Below are positions 16,900 to 25,846 of a stretch of DNA of 64,000 nucleotides, one piece after another. This DNA is from Bradyrhizobium sp. LTSP885 (lineage in GTDB: Bacteria; Pseudomonadota; Alphaproteobacteria; Rhizobiales; Xanthobacteraceae), in contig NZ_JYMT01000034.1 in assembly GCF_000938305.1 (NCBI RefSeq), positions 1 to 64,000 on the forward strand, given 5' to 3'. The notes beneath the pieces are model-generated. The model was given only the letters and a program-made list of their open reading frames with translations, did no database searches and had not been told where the DNA came from. The translations under genes were made by a program, and so were the position numbers. Every line of letters begins with the position of its first letter. The first letter of the stretch is position 1.

Positions 16900-17136
16900 T
16901 TGACGGTGACGCGAAGCGACTTGCGCGCCGCGATGGGCCTCATTGGCCTCAATAGCGCCGCTCTCGCCCGATCGTCTAACGTCAGCCCGGCGACCATCAA
17001 TCGCTTGCAAGCCATCGGCCGCAAGGCCGCACGTGCAGACACGGCGACTATCGATAAGGTTGTCAAAGGGCTGGAGGCGAACGGAGTCCAGCTCACCGAA
17101 GATGGCGTCAGCCTGATCCAGAAGCCGCTGCCATGA
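16900..17136 (+). CDS. Small XRE-family DNA-binding protein
   Basis: The recognisable domain starts at LTVTRSDLRAAMGLIGLNSA, followed by the HTH AALARSSNVSPATINRLQ and the short wing-like end VVKGLEANGVQLTEDG. This is the compact 75-80-aa helix-turn-helix family of single-domain regulators. The start is assigned to TTG 16900 (or GTG 16906), preceded by AAGG; the long upstream frame belongs to the peptide region. No partner toxin gene is visible next to it. Confidence 0.65.
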   Translation: MTVTRSDLRAAMGLIGLNSAALARSSNVSPATINRLQAIGRKAARADTATIDKVVKGLEANGVQLTEDGVSLIQKPLP

Positions 17137-17684
17137 AGCAGGCCGAAGGGCATCGTACGGCAGGCCGCGATTGCCCGTGCCGGGCCATTTCGGACCAAAG
17201 CACGATGACGGTCCAGCCGCGTCAAGCCCACCGGTGCATCAAACGATCGGTCGGTGTTATTCATTGCGCCGCTGAATCCCTTCATCAGCAGTGATGCTCC
17301 GCGAGACCAACTTGAGACGCAACTTACGTTGAACAAGAACCCAACGTCTGCTTCCGATTCGAACTCGAGATGCGCGGTGATCGAGAATCGAAGAACATCT
17401 TGCCCGATCGCGGCGGTCATGTCGGGTCGACTCGCGTTCTCAGCAAATCGAGGGGACACCCGGAGAAACAAGTCGGCTAAACCCCTGGTCCACAATCGAG
17501 GGCTACTTCAGCTTCTTGGCCGACAAGGTGTGATATGCTACGAATAGCTTGCGGCAGCGCCCCTGGCAGACCTGCCACGAAAGCGCCGACCGACACAACA
17601 ACGGGACCCAGGCAGACCCGTTGGAACGAGATAGTCCAGATCACTCACCAAAGAACTCGGCAGGCGGATGGAAACGGAGTTTCG
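17137..17684. other. 548-nt region with no clear gene
   Basis: Short open frames exist, but none has a ribosome-binding site and a recognisable protein. A short stretch at about 17490-17533 reads STIEGYFSFLADKV in one frame before a stop. It faintly resembles a transposase C-terminal motif, but it is too short to call. Confidence 0.5.
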
Positions 17685-18134
17685 GTGAAAGCAAAAGTCA
17701 TCTCTTGCGTTTCGATAGCGTTCGTTTGCATGGTTATCGGCTTTGCCAACCAGGCCGCAGCCGGAGTTTTGATAACTGCAGAAGAGGCAAAGCTGCCGAC
17801 GAATGCCATGTCGCGGCGCGGCGTCTTTCTTGGTCCAACTATCGAAATAATATCCCCTCGATCCGACCTCGGTCCGCTAAGATCGCCGATACGGCTTGTT
17901 TTGAGATTTCGAAGCCATGGCGGAGCGAAGGTCGACTTGAATACGCTAAGCGTAACGTACCTGAAAAAGCCGACCATCGATCTATCCACGCGCGTCGCTC
18001 CTTTCGCGACCGCAGAAGGCATCAACATGCCGGATGCGGAGGTTCCTCCGGGAAGCCACAGACTATGGGTCGATATTGAAGACACGAACGGTGAAATTGG
18101 CTCGGTCGAACTGACACTTCAAATCGCGGAATAG
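17685..18134 (+). CDS. Secreted hypothetical protein, single predicted beta domain
   Basis: The GTG start at 17685 has GGAG at a 5-nt spacing and gives 149 aa with a signal peptide ending at about NQAAAG. The mature protein begins VLITAEEAKLPTNAMSRRG and then GPTIEIISPRSDLG. Alternating hydrophobic strands with DIEDTNGEIGSVELTLQI at the end suggest one Ig-like or cadherin-like beta sandwich. I do not recognise a characterised family. It lies 47 nt upstream of a membrane-protein gene, so the two are probably co-transcribed. Confidence 0.65.
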   Translation: MKAKVISCVSIAFVCMVIGFANQAAAGVLITAEEAKLPTNAMSRRGVFLGPTIEIISPRSDLGPLRSPIRLVLRFRSHGGAKVDLNTLSVTYLKKPTIDLSTRVAPFATAEGINMPDAEVPPGSHRLWVDIEDTNGEIGSVELTLQIAE

Positions 18135-18181
18135 CGTTCCGACGAAATTCTCAATGTAGTAAAGCCAAAGAGCCGCTTGCG

Positions 18182-18802
18182 ATGGGTCAAGACGGAACCG
18201 AAGATCCAGATGTTAAACCTGCGGGGCACGATTCCAAGCCGGAGGCGCCAGGCAAATCCCGTATACTGGTTCTTATGCCGTATCTTTTGCTTCCGATCGT
18301 CTTGATCTTGGTTGCGCACTACGTCATCGACATACGGCTCGATACTAGCCTGGCATATTTTCAGGTGATCGTTTTTTGTATCGCGCTCGCTGTTGGATTC
18401 TTGCTCTCGTCCCAGGCTAAAATGGCGATCGCTACATCGTTTCTGATAGCGGTCGTTATCACCCTGGCAACTTTGTTGGGCATGTCCGGCACCGTCTGGA
18501 TCGCGCGGGGAGGAGGCCCCTTCATCCCCACCTCCAGCCGTGAATGGCAAGACGTGATAGACTTTTCGATAAATTTGATTTCAGCGACACTCGCAGGTCA
18601 TGTCGCGGCGAGCTTTCTTCAGAGCACGTTCCCGTCTTTTGAACCAGGGGATCTGGCGTCAAGAGCCGCCAAATCTCTGGCTCAAAACCCCGCCGCTGCG
18701 ACCGGCCGAATAAACACCACGGAAAATTTCATAAAGGCACTGACCGCGCTCATACTGGCTGTCGCCGCCTTATACGCCGGGATAAGGCAACTCTTTCACT
18801 AA
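18182..18802 (+). CDS. Integral membrane protein, unknown function
   Basis: A 206-aa protein with a charged N-terminal stretch of about 28 residues. Three hydrophobic helices follow, starting at ILVLMPYLLLPIVLILVAHY, FQVIVFCIALAVGFLL and AIATSFLIAVVITLATLLG. After a soluble loop with a possible amphipathic segment, there is a C-terminal helix (FIKALTALILAVAALYAGI). No known domain is recognised. It follows a secreted beta-domain protein and is convergent with the large caspase-domain gene. Confidence 0.65.
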   Translation: MGQDGTEDPDVKPAGHDSKPEAPGKSRILVLMPYLLLPIVLILVAHYVIDIRLDTSLAYFQVIVFCIALAVGFLLSSQAKMAIATSFLIAVVITLATLLGMSGTVWIARGGGPFIPTSSREWQDVIDFSINLISATLAGHVAASFLQSTFPSFEPGDLASRAAKSLAQNPAAATGRINTTENFIKALTALILAVAALYAGIRQLFH

Positions 18803-18955
18803 AGGGTCGGCCGCCAACTTCACGAGCAGCTGCTGCAGCTCCGTCGACATGCCCAGCGCGCCAGGCCTGACGACGTGTTCGAGAGACAAACTGCCGACGG
18901 CGAATTTCAGCACCAATCTGCTCTCCCGTTGCCCGATTGGCCGATCGGATCTGCT

Positions 18956-19063
18956 TCTAGAACGTTTTCGAGCGAAGTGGATACCGGTTCGCGTGAAGAA
19001 AACGCGTCAACACAAGAATCTAGAGTCCCGTTCCGATTCCATCGGAACGGAAAGGGCTCTAGA
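18956..19063. repeat. Dispersed intergenic repeat with internal hairpin
   Basis: The element is bounded by TCTAG motifs and contains GTTTTCGAGCGAAGTGGATA and a perfect 10-bp hairpin, CCGTTCCGAT with ATCGGAACGG (19028-19050). This unit recurs between genes in Bradyrhizobium and relatives, as I recall it. The rest of the 343-nt gap between 18802 and 19146 holds no gene I can support. Confidence 0.75.
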
Positions 19064-19145
19064 CAAATGCTGTCAAGACACCAGGAATTGGCGGCTCACT
19101 CGCCGACCCACTGAGGAGATCATTTTGCACCGCGACCGCACCTGC

Positions 19146-22100
19146 TTACATCACCGGGGCTTCCCCGATGATTTCATCGCGGGAGAGCCATGGGGTTTGC
19201 TGGAGATTCGGGTCAATGCGGCTACTTATCTCGGAGACAGTTCTCTTCACGTAGGCATAGAGTTCGCTTAGTTCGATCACACCGTTGCCGTTTCGATCCG
19301 CGGTTTTTCGATCAGACCCCAGTGCCCTGGCCACGGCATAGCTGAATAGGCCGTGCCCACCCAGCAGGTCGTCGTCCTCCTGGCTGAACTCCCGTCCCTT
19401 GGACGCTGCCAGCACGACCATGCCTGCTTTACCGTTGCGCGTGAGAGCGGCGGCATAGTCGTCATTTGGCACGACCGCATCCTGCGACGCCGCACCGGAG
19501 TGGCAAGCGTCCAACAGCACGATGACCCTCGCCTTGCTGCGCGACAGAACTTCAGCGACCTTGTCCCACAGCAGCGCTGTCCCAGGGATATCTTCCTGCG
19601 AGGTCCTACTCGTCAAGAAATAGAAGCGGTCACCGGCGCGAATGCCGTGTCCCGCAAACGAAACGAGGAGCGTGTCGATGGCGCTTGTTTGCGAGACAAC
19701 GCCCTCCAGCGTCGCAAGTATCGCCGCATTGCTCGCTTGTTCGTCCTGCAACTCTTTCGTAACAATCGATCCAAATTGCGGACTGGAATGCTGCGCGACT
19801 GTATCGGCAATAAGCCGCATGTCCCGATTGGCGTATTTGAGGTTCCGGTCCGGAAAATTCGGATATTTGTCCACCGCAATCCCGACATAGAAGAGTTTGC
19901 TCTCTGAGCCTGCCCCTGCCGGTCCCCTGGCCACCGCCGATTTTGGTATGCTCGAGAAGCCGAGGGCATTGTAAGCGACTGCCGTCACCCAATGCGTGCC
20001 TTCATGGATCTGGATTGGACGTTCAAATTCGGCACTTCTGCCCGAAAGGCCGAGCTCTTCGAGAGGCGCCCCATCGACAAACAATCGTAGCGTCTTAAGG
20101 TCAATATCCGAGCGGACACGCACACGCGCCGTGAAGCGCCCCACTTGTCCGGCGGGGACGAGATCGAAATCAGCGCTGGGCGGCGCCACGATATCCGCCG
20201 AGGGGTGCGGAGGGTTATCACCACGCAGTATCGCCTGGATCAATTCCGGACGACGGAACTGCGACGCGAATTGGCTGAAGGCATGATGTTCGCCGAGACC
20301 GCTAAAATAGCGATAGACGTACCGTGCGCCATCGGGCGTCCCATCGTAGAAACCATCGTCGGTATAGAGCACCAGTTCGCCGTCAATCGAGACGCCGGAG
20401 AGAATACGTTTCTGCTCCGCGACCGAATAGAGATACAAGCGGCCATCCGTATTCAATTGCAGCAACACGCGACCGTCCATCGACAGGCGCAAGGACTGAA
20501 CTGAGCCGGCACCAGGGACGTCCCGGATCGTAGCAACCGTCTCTAAATTCCGACCTCCGACCAGCGCGATGATGTGATCCAAAGGCGCCAGCAGTGCAAA
20601 CATTTCTTCGCCGACCCGAACAGCCTTCATCGGTTGCGGCGCGCCCCCCACTCCATAGACGCCGCGCTCAATCTCGCCAAACGTCTTTCCGGCGGTTTTC
20701 GGGTTTGTGTCGTAGTTTTGATTCCAATCCGCCATCGAGCAGTGTGCCGCGGCGTCATCCGCTGATCGCACATATCTGAAGATACAAATCCTGCCCGTAT
20801 AGACCCCACTTGAGCCGGCCGAGTCGTAGGCTTCGGTCGTGATCAGATAGGCCCCACCGTCTTCTTTCCAGAGCCAATAGGAGAAATCGAGACCGTAGCC
20901 AAAATCAGCCGAGTCGTAGTCGTTCTGATAGTACCGAGGAGGCTTCGTCAAGGTGCCGTGGACTGCCGGAACACTTGAACTTAGCCGAGCCACAATCTGA
21001 TCGAAGCCAGGCCGCCTTGTTTTCGTCCCGCGGGCATTGTCCGCCCCAAAATTTGATTCCTCGGTCGGAAACTTTCTGGTTTGGCTCTCCGTGGCGGGAT
21101 AGTCACGATCGAATTTTGCACCAAGTTTTCGTACGGAAACCAGCGCCTTGTTCGAATTTCGCTCCTCCGACTTTTCCGACCGGGTGAAGTCCAGTTCTCT
21201 CAGAACGGGCTTCGCCGTAAGACTGGGCAAACTTATTGTCCCGGCGGACGCCGCCTTGTCCATTCGCGTGAGATCTTTTGCAAAAATCCATTGCGCGACG
21301 CGAATGTCCTCGGGTTGTGCTTCATTCGATTTCCACAGTGAATAATACGTAATCCCAAGATCGGACGGCACCCGCAATCTCGTAAAGAACGGATTGCCAA
21401 TCTTATCCGCTCTCAGCATCCTGATCTTGTGATCCAGGATGCTGGTGATCCAAAACCCCTGTAGCCCTGCGGAGAATATATTGTTCCTCCTCTTCTCGGT
21501 GAGAGACGCGGGATTGGCCATCAACAGGCAACCATCGTCAAGGCTCCACAAGACTTCGAACGGGTAGGTGATGCAAGCGTGACACACGTTGGTGTCTCCG
21601 CTCACGCCCTCTCCATTCTGAACGCTTGGCGATTCGATCAGGTCTTCAAAGCTTTGATCGATCTTCCCATCCACAAGCGTGGGCCAAAAGCCAACTTTCC
21701 CGTAACTTGTCCCTCCAGCAACAAGATAAGAGTCTCCCCTCACAAACGAGAGGGAGTCCACGCCCTCATCATATCTGGTGCTCATCGCCAGAACTGCTTT
21801 TCGTGCAAAAACATCGACGACAAAGAGCCGACCTGCCTCTTGATAGGACAGGAAACGCGATGTCGGAGAAAATCTGGGATTGGTCCCGGATAGATCAAGG
21901 ACCAGCCCACCGGAAGCCGCGTTCAAGACCTCAAAGTGGCTTTCGAACACGCGCAGCTGATATTGCAGGTTTGGAGAGTTCCAGATTTCACCTGGCGCGC
22001 TCGGCGAGACTCTATCCTGCACTACTATCGCAGGAGAGCGGTCCTGCAGCTCTCGTGTGCTGTCAAAGAGCACGTCGGTTCGACGCAGCACGCCTGTCGA

Positions 22101-23000
22101 CGTCGCCGTTAGAAGCATTGCCCTGAGATGAAACGCTCCAGACTTTAGTGGACGGATATTGAGAGAACCTTCGGTCTTCGACTCGGGCAGGTAGAGAGGA
22201 AAGATGACACGGAGTTGGTCGTTGTCCGCCTCAATACCGAATGGGGCTCGCTCACCGGGCGGAATCGTCAGGAATCCATCGCCCTCCAGTCGTACGGTGT
22301 TCGGCATTGAGACGACCAGCATGTCAAGGCGGGCATCATCGCTCCACCTCTTGCCCAATTCTGCCAGCGACGGATCTCCAATTACCTTCAGCTTCTCGGT
22401 GAGCGTCTTGCCCGATTGGACATCATAGTTGGTCCTATCCTCATATTTGATCGTCAGATCGGGCTTTGAGAGTGCGCCTTCCCTCACGCGCCAAGTGGCG
22501 CCGATAACCTCACCCACCCGATCAACGCCGAAACCGTCGATCCTCACATCCAGTCTTAAATCCGCGAGAGACTGCACCGACTGCGGACCCTGAGGAGCCG
22601 AAGATGCGTCATTGGGCACGCCTTTCGCTTTTCCGTACTTGTCAAGAAAGGCTATGCGATCCTCAATGTTGTTTACGACGCAGCGAACCATGCGAGGCCT
22701 TTGCTCGGGGGTAGGCTTGAGACGACCCGTCGCTTCGCATTCAACCGCCAGATGTTTATTCCAGGCCCTTTGATCGACTAACAGGCTCGCCTTTTCTTCT
22801 TGAGTTGTTGTCCTTGCAATCGCAGCTTTCCATGCGGCGGTGTGCCTGTCATTCGCCGCCATTGCCTCCCTTGAATCACAAATGGCAAAATCAAGCGTTG
22901 ATCGCGCGTTGGCGCAGTCAAAGTCCGCTGCTCCGCAGGCCGACGTCTGAAGCAGGAACAGTAAGACAGGAAGGGTCCAGCCAGCGGGTCGAAAATGCAT
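19146..23000 (-). CDS. Exported LprI / beta-propeller-like / caspase (peptidase C14) protein with EF-hand
   Basis: A 1284-aa protein with a signal peptide (about 1-24). Residues 27-120 resemble the LprI/DUF1311 lysozyme-inhibitor-like domain (FDCANARSTLDFAICDSREA with paired cysteines). The long middle part has WD40-like repeats (FSPTSRFLSYQEAGRLFVVD; LSMDGRVLLQLNTDGRLYLY). An Ig-like segment precedes the caspase domain at about 1035-1284. The caspase catalytic pair is intact: His1118 in SFAGHG and Cys1166 in LLDACHSG. A full EF-hand loop, DRNGNGVIELSE, is at 1235-1246, so calcium may regulate it. Substrates are unknown. It is a single-gene unit. Confidence 0.88.
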   Translation of the reverse strand: MHFRPAGWTLPVLLFLLQTSACGAADFDCANARSTLDFAICDSREAMAANDRHTAAWKAAIARTTTQEEKASLLVDQRAWNKHLAVECEATGRLKPTPEQRPRMVRCVVNNIEDRIAFLDKYGKAKGVPNDASSAPQGPQSVQSLADLRLDVRIDGFGVDRVGEVIGATWRVREGALSKPDLTIKYEDRTNYDVQSGKTLTEKLKVIGDPSLAELGKRWSDDARLDMLVVSMPNTVRLEGDGFLTIPPGERAPFGIEADNDQLRVIFPLYLPESKTEGSLNIRPLKSGAFHLRAMLLTATSTGVLRRTDVLFDSTRELQDRSPAIVVQDRVSPSAPGEIWNSPNLQYQLRVFESHFEVLNAASGGLVLDLSGTNPRFSPTSRFLSYQEAGRLFVVDVFARKAVLAMSTRYDEGVDSLSFVRGDSYLVAGGTSYGKVGFWPTLVDGKIDQSFEDLIESPSVQNGEGVSGDTNVCHACITYPFEVLWSLDDGCLLMANPASLTEKRRNNIFSAGLQGFWITSILDHKIRMLRADKIGNPFFTRLRVPSDLGITYYSLWKSNEAQPEDIRVAQWIFAKDLTRMDKAASAGTISLPSLTAKPVLRELDFTRSEKSEERNSNKALVSVRKLGAKFDRDYPATESQTRKFPTEESNFGADNARGTKTRRPGFDQIVARLSSSVPAVHGTLTKPPRYYQNDYDSADFGYGLDFSYWLWKEDGGAYLITTEAYDSAGSSGVYTGRICIFRYVRSADDAAAHCSMADWNQNYDTNPKTAGKTFGEIERGVYGVGGAPQPMKAVRVGEEMFALLAPLDHIIALVGGRNLETVATIRDVPGAGSVQSLRLSMDGRVLLQLNTDGRLYLYSVAEQKRILSGVSIDGELVLYTDDGFYDGTPDGARYVYRYFSGLGEHHAFSQFASQFRRPELIQAILRGDNPPHPSADIVAPPSADFDLVPAGQVGRFTARVRVRSDIDLKTLRLFVDGAPLEELGLSGRSAEFERPIQIHEGTHWVTAVAYNALGFSSIPKSAVARGPAGAGSESKLFYVGIAVDKYPNFPDRNLKYANRDMRLIADTVAQHSSPQFGSIVTKELQDEQASNAAILATLEGVVSQTSAIDTLLVSFAGHGIRAGDRFYFLTSRTSQEDIPGTALLWDKVAEVLSRSKARVIVLLDACHSGAASQDAVVPNDDYAAALTRNGKAGMVVLAASKGREFSQEDDDLLGGHGLFSYAVARALGSDRKTADRNGNGVIELSELYAYVKRTVSEISSRIDPNLQQTPWLSRDEIIGEAPVM

Positions 23001-23374
23001 GAGCTACCTTTCTCGATGCGGGCGCATTGAAAGCGAATAGCCGGAATGAAACTTCATCCAAAGATTTAGCAGTCCAAGCGAAGAGCTATTGTTACCACGT
23101 GGTGGCGCGCCACGCTTGACCGCGCGATCACATCCTATGATTGTTTGATGCAAAATTACAATAAGACGATCGAGCCGGAATGAAAGCATAGCGAAATCAA
23201 CAGAGTCGGCCTTTATTCTGCCGCTCGCAGCGGTCTGGTTGCAGACTCGAGCCCGCCTGTTTCGCGCCGGAAACGATCGCACCAAAGAGCAACGAACTTG
23301 ACCTGCCCCGATGAGCCTTGCGAAGCTGGGCGCCGAAGGATGCTCGCAAGCATCGTCTATCAAAAGGATTCGTC
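23001..23374. other. Intergenic region containing a degenerate tRNA(CAT) fragment
   Basis: No gene is seen in these 374 nt. At 23221-23257 the sequence matches the anticodon-to-T-arm part of the tRNA at 3964-4039. It shares CGCTC, CGGTCTGGTTGCAG and CTCGAG, while the anticodon region is altered from ATAA to GCAG. The rest is AT-richer promoter-like DNA upstream of both divergent genes. Confidence 0.65.
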
Positions 23375-24568
23375 ATGTCTGTCGACACCAAGGCCGCCAC
23401 TGACCGCCTCATGCGCTTCCTCGCTGTCGAGGGCGTGACCGGAAAGGAGGCCGCGATCGGGCGCGAGCTCACCGCGGCGTTGAAAGAGGGCGGCGTGCCG
23501 GCGGGCGCGATCCGGCTCGACGACGCCAACACGCGCATTCCGGTGCCGACCGAAACCGGCAACCTCATTGTCGATCTGCCCGGCCGCGGCGCGATGCACA
23601 ACCAGCCGCGCATCATGTTCATGACCCACATGGACACCGTGCCGCTGTGCGCCGGGGCGAAGCCGAAGCTTGCCGGCCGCAAGATCGTCAACGACGCGAA
23701 AACCGCGCTCGGCGGCGACAACCGCGCTGGCTGCGGCGTTCTCGTCACGCTGGCGGCCGAGCTAGCGAAGCAGAAGCTCGATCATCCGCCGATCACGCTG
23801 CTGTTCTGCGTGCGGGAGGAAAGCGGGCTATATGGCGCGCGCCACGTCAGGACCGCTGAGCTTGGCTCACCGGTCATGGCCTTCAACTACGATGGCGGCT
23901 CGGCCTCCAACGTCACCATCGGCGCCGTCGGCGCGGATCGCTGGCACGTCGAGATTTTTGGCCGGGCTTCGCATGCCGGCGTCGCGCCGGAGCGCGGGAT
24001 CAGTTCGACCATGATCCTTGCGCTCGCGCTCGCCGACGTCAGGGCCGGCGGCTGGTTTGGCAAGGTCGTGAAGGGCAAGCGGCAGGGCACGAGCAATGTC
24101 GGCCCCGTCACCGGCGGCGACGGCCGGCCAGCTGGAGACGCCACCAACGTCGTCTCCGACTATGTGCACGTGCGCGGCGAAAGCCGCAGCCACGACCGGA
24201 CGTTCTTCAAGGAGATCACCAAAGCCTACAAGCTGGCGTTCGAGAAGGCTGCAAAGCGCGTCACCAACAGCGCCGGCAAATCAGGCCGCGTCAAGTTCAA
24301 GGCCGAGACCGACTATTATCCATTCCACATGAAGGACAGCCTGCCCGCGGTCAAGCGCGCGGCTGCCGCGGTGTCCGGCATCGGCGGAACGCCGATCATC
24401 CGCACCGCGAATGGCGGGCTCGACGCCAACTGGATGGTCCGCCACGGTGTTCCGACCGTCACCTTCGGCGCGGGGCAGAACGAGGTGCACACGATCGACG
24501 AGTGGATCAATCTCGACGAGTACGACCGGGCCTGCGCGCTCGCCGTGCAGCTCGCGACGATGCGGTGA
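23375..24568 (+). CDS. M20-family metallopeptidase (tripeptidase-like)
   Basis: The start at MSVDTKAATDRLMRFLAVEG gives 397 aa. The M20 zinc motifs are present: THMDTVP, GGDNRAG and the catalytic REESGLYGA pair of glutamates. The dimerisation domain around RASHAGVAPERGISSTMI contains the conserved His. ETDYYPF and FGAGQNEVHTIDEW, near the C-terminus, carry the last ligand. It resembles peptidase T / tripeptidases, and the substrate is uncertain. It is convergent with the amidohydrolase gene at the end of the catabolic operon. Confidence 0.88.
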   Translation: MSVDTKAATDRLMRFLAVEGVTGKEAAIGRELTAALKEGGVPAGAIRLDDANTRIPVPTETGNLIVDLPGRGAMHNQPRIMFMTHMDTVPLCAGAKPKLAGRKIVNDAKTALGGDNRAGCGVLVTLAAELAKQKLDHPPITLLFCVREESGLYGARHVRTAELGSPVMAFNYDGGSASNVTIGAVGADRWHVEIFGRASHAGVAPERGISSTMILALALADVRAGGWFGKVVKGKRQGTSNVGPVTGGDGRPAGDATNVVSDYVHVRGESRSHDRTFFKEITKAYKLAFEKAAKRVTNSAGKSGRVKFKAETDYYPFHMKDSLPAVKRAAAAVSGIGGTPIIRTANGGLDANWMVRHGVPTVTFGAGQNEVHTIDEWINLDEYDRACALAVQLATMR

Positions 24569-24596
24569 GCCTGGCGCTGCGGCCGGCGCCCGCGTG

Positions 24597-25823
24597 TCAG
24601 CCTTCGGCCGTCACCATGCGCCACAGCGTCTCCACCAAAACCTCGTAACCCTTGTCGAGCGCCTCCGGCGCGGTGAACTCGCGCGGATTGTGGCTCAGAC
24701 CATCCTTGCTCGGAACAAAGATCAGCGATGACGGGATACGTTTCTGGATCGCCAGTGCGTCATGTCCGGTGACGGTCTTCAGCGTCAACGTCTTCATTCC
24801 GAGATCGCTGGCGACGCCGCGCACGAGTTCGAGGCTGGCCGGGTCGAGCGTCGACGCGGCCCTTCGTTCATCTGCGGCGATCGAGATATCGACACCGATC
24901 GCGGAAGCCTCCTGCGCGATCCGCGCCAGGAAACGATCGCCGAGCGCAAGTACCACCGCCTCATCCTCGTGCCGGATCTCGAACCAGACCCGAACCCGGC
25001 CGGCGACGACGTTGGGCGAGTTCGGAAACACGCTGATCTTCGCAGCCGATGCGTGGACGCCCGCATTGGCACGCTCGACCTCGTTGTAGAGCGCTTCGAT
25101 GGCGCGGCCCGCGGCACGGAGCGCATCGCGGCGCCTCGCCATCGGCGTCGGGCCGGTGTGCGACACATCGCCCTCGAACACCACCGAGATCTTCCGCGTC
25201 ATCCAGGCTCCGGAGACGGCCCCGATATCCGCCGCCTCGCGTTCCAGGTGATCGCCCTGCTCGACATGGAGCTCGACATAGCGCAGCGGCTCGAACGTGA
25301 GCGGAGACGTGCCCCGATAGCCTATCGCGGCCAGTGCGTCACCCAGCGTGACGCCGTCACCGTCCTCGCAGGCGTAAGCCTGTTGCAGCAATAAGCTGCC
25401 GGCGAACACCGAGCTGCCGGTCAGGCTCGGCTGGAAACGCGCGCCCTCCTCATTGGTCCAGTTCGCGACCGCCAGATTGCGTCGCGCCCTGCCGGGATTA
25501 GCTAGGGCGCGATCCCGCACCGCCTGCACCGCGAGCAACCCCGCCAGCACGCCGTAGACGCCGTCATAGCGGCCACCGGTCGGCTGCGAATCGAGATGAG
25601 AACCGGTGATCACAATTTCCTTCGAAGCTGGCGCCAGCACCGCGACGCCGAACATGTTTCCGATCGCATCGATCCTTGGAAGAAGTTCGCGACCGGCGAT
25701 CTCGCGGAGGAAAAGATCACGCGCGTCCTTGTCCAACGGCGTTGCCGTGAGGCGGCAGACCCCACCATCTCCGGTCGCCCCGATCGCCGCAAAGGCCGAG
25801 ATCAGATTATGCAACTCGGTCAT
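24597..25823 (-). CDS. M20 amidohydrolase (N-carbamoyl-amino-acid / allantoate hydrolase type)
   Basis: A 408-aa Zn-dependent hydrolase of the AmaB/HyuC type. Metal ligands are in GSHLDSQPTGGRYDG and in NEEGARFQPSLTGS; further conserved histidines occur in TGHDALAIQ and GLSHNPREF. Members cleave carbamoyl- or acyl-amide bonds. It is the last gene of the five-gene operon that begins with the class III PLP enzyme. In that setting it could release glutamate or an amino acid from a gamma-glutamyl or acyl intermediate, which is inference. Confidence 0.88.
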   Translation of the reverse strand: MTELHNLISAFAAIGATGDGGVCRLTATPLDKDARDLFLREIAGRELLPRIDAIGNMFGVAVLAPASKEIVITGSHLDSQPTGGRYDGVYGVLAGLLAVQAVRDRALANPGRARRNLAVANWTNEEGARFQPSLTGSSVFAGSLLLQQAYACEDGDGVTLGDALAAIGYRGTSPLTFEPLRYVELHVEQGDHLEREAADIGAVSGAWMTRKISVVFEGDVSHTGPTPMARRRDALRAAGRAIEALYNEVERANAGVHASAAKISVFPNSPNVVAGRVRVWFEIRHEDEAVVLALGDRFLARIAQEASAIGVDISIAADERRAASTLDPASLELVRGVASDLGMKTLTLKTVTGHDALAIQKRIPSSLIFVPSKDGLSHNPREFTAPEALDKGYEVLVETLWRMVTAEG

Positions 25824-25846
25824 CTCAGCTCCATCCGCAGCACGGC

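Noticed and set aside
16881..17495. 204-aa minus-strand frame
   Set aside because: It overlaps the XRE gene antisense and shows no domain; its N-terminal half covers a non-coding stretch without a ribosome-binding site.
17490..17533. STIEGYFSFLADKV as an IS transposase remnant
   Set aside because: Only 14 residues resemble a transposase C-terminal motif, with no supporting flanking similarity or inverted repeats.
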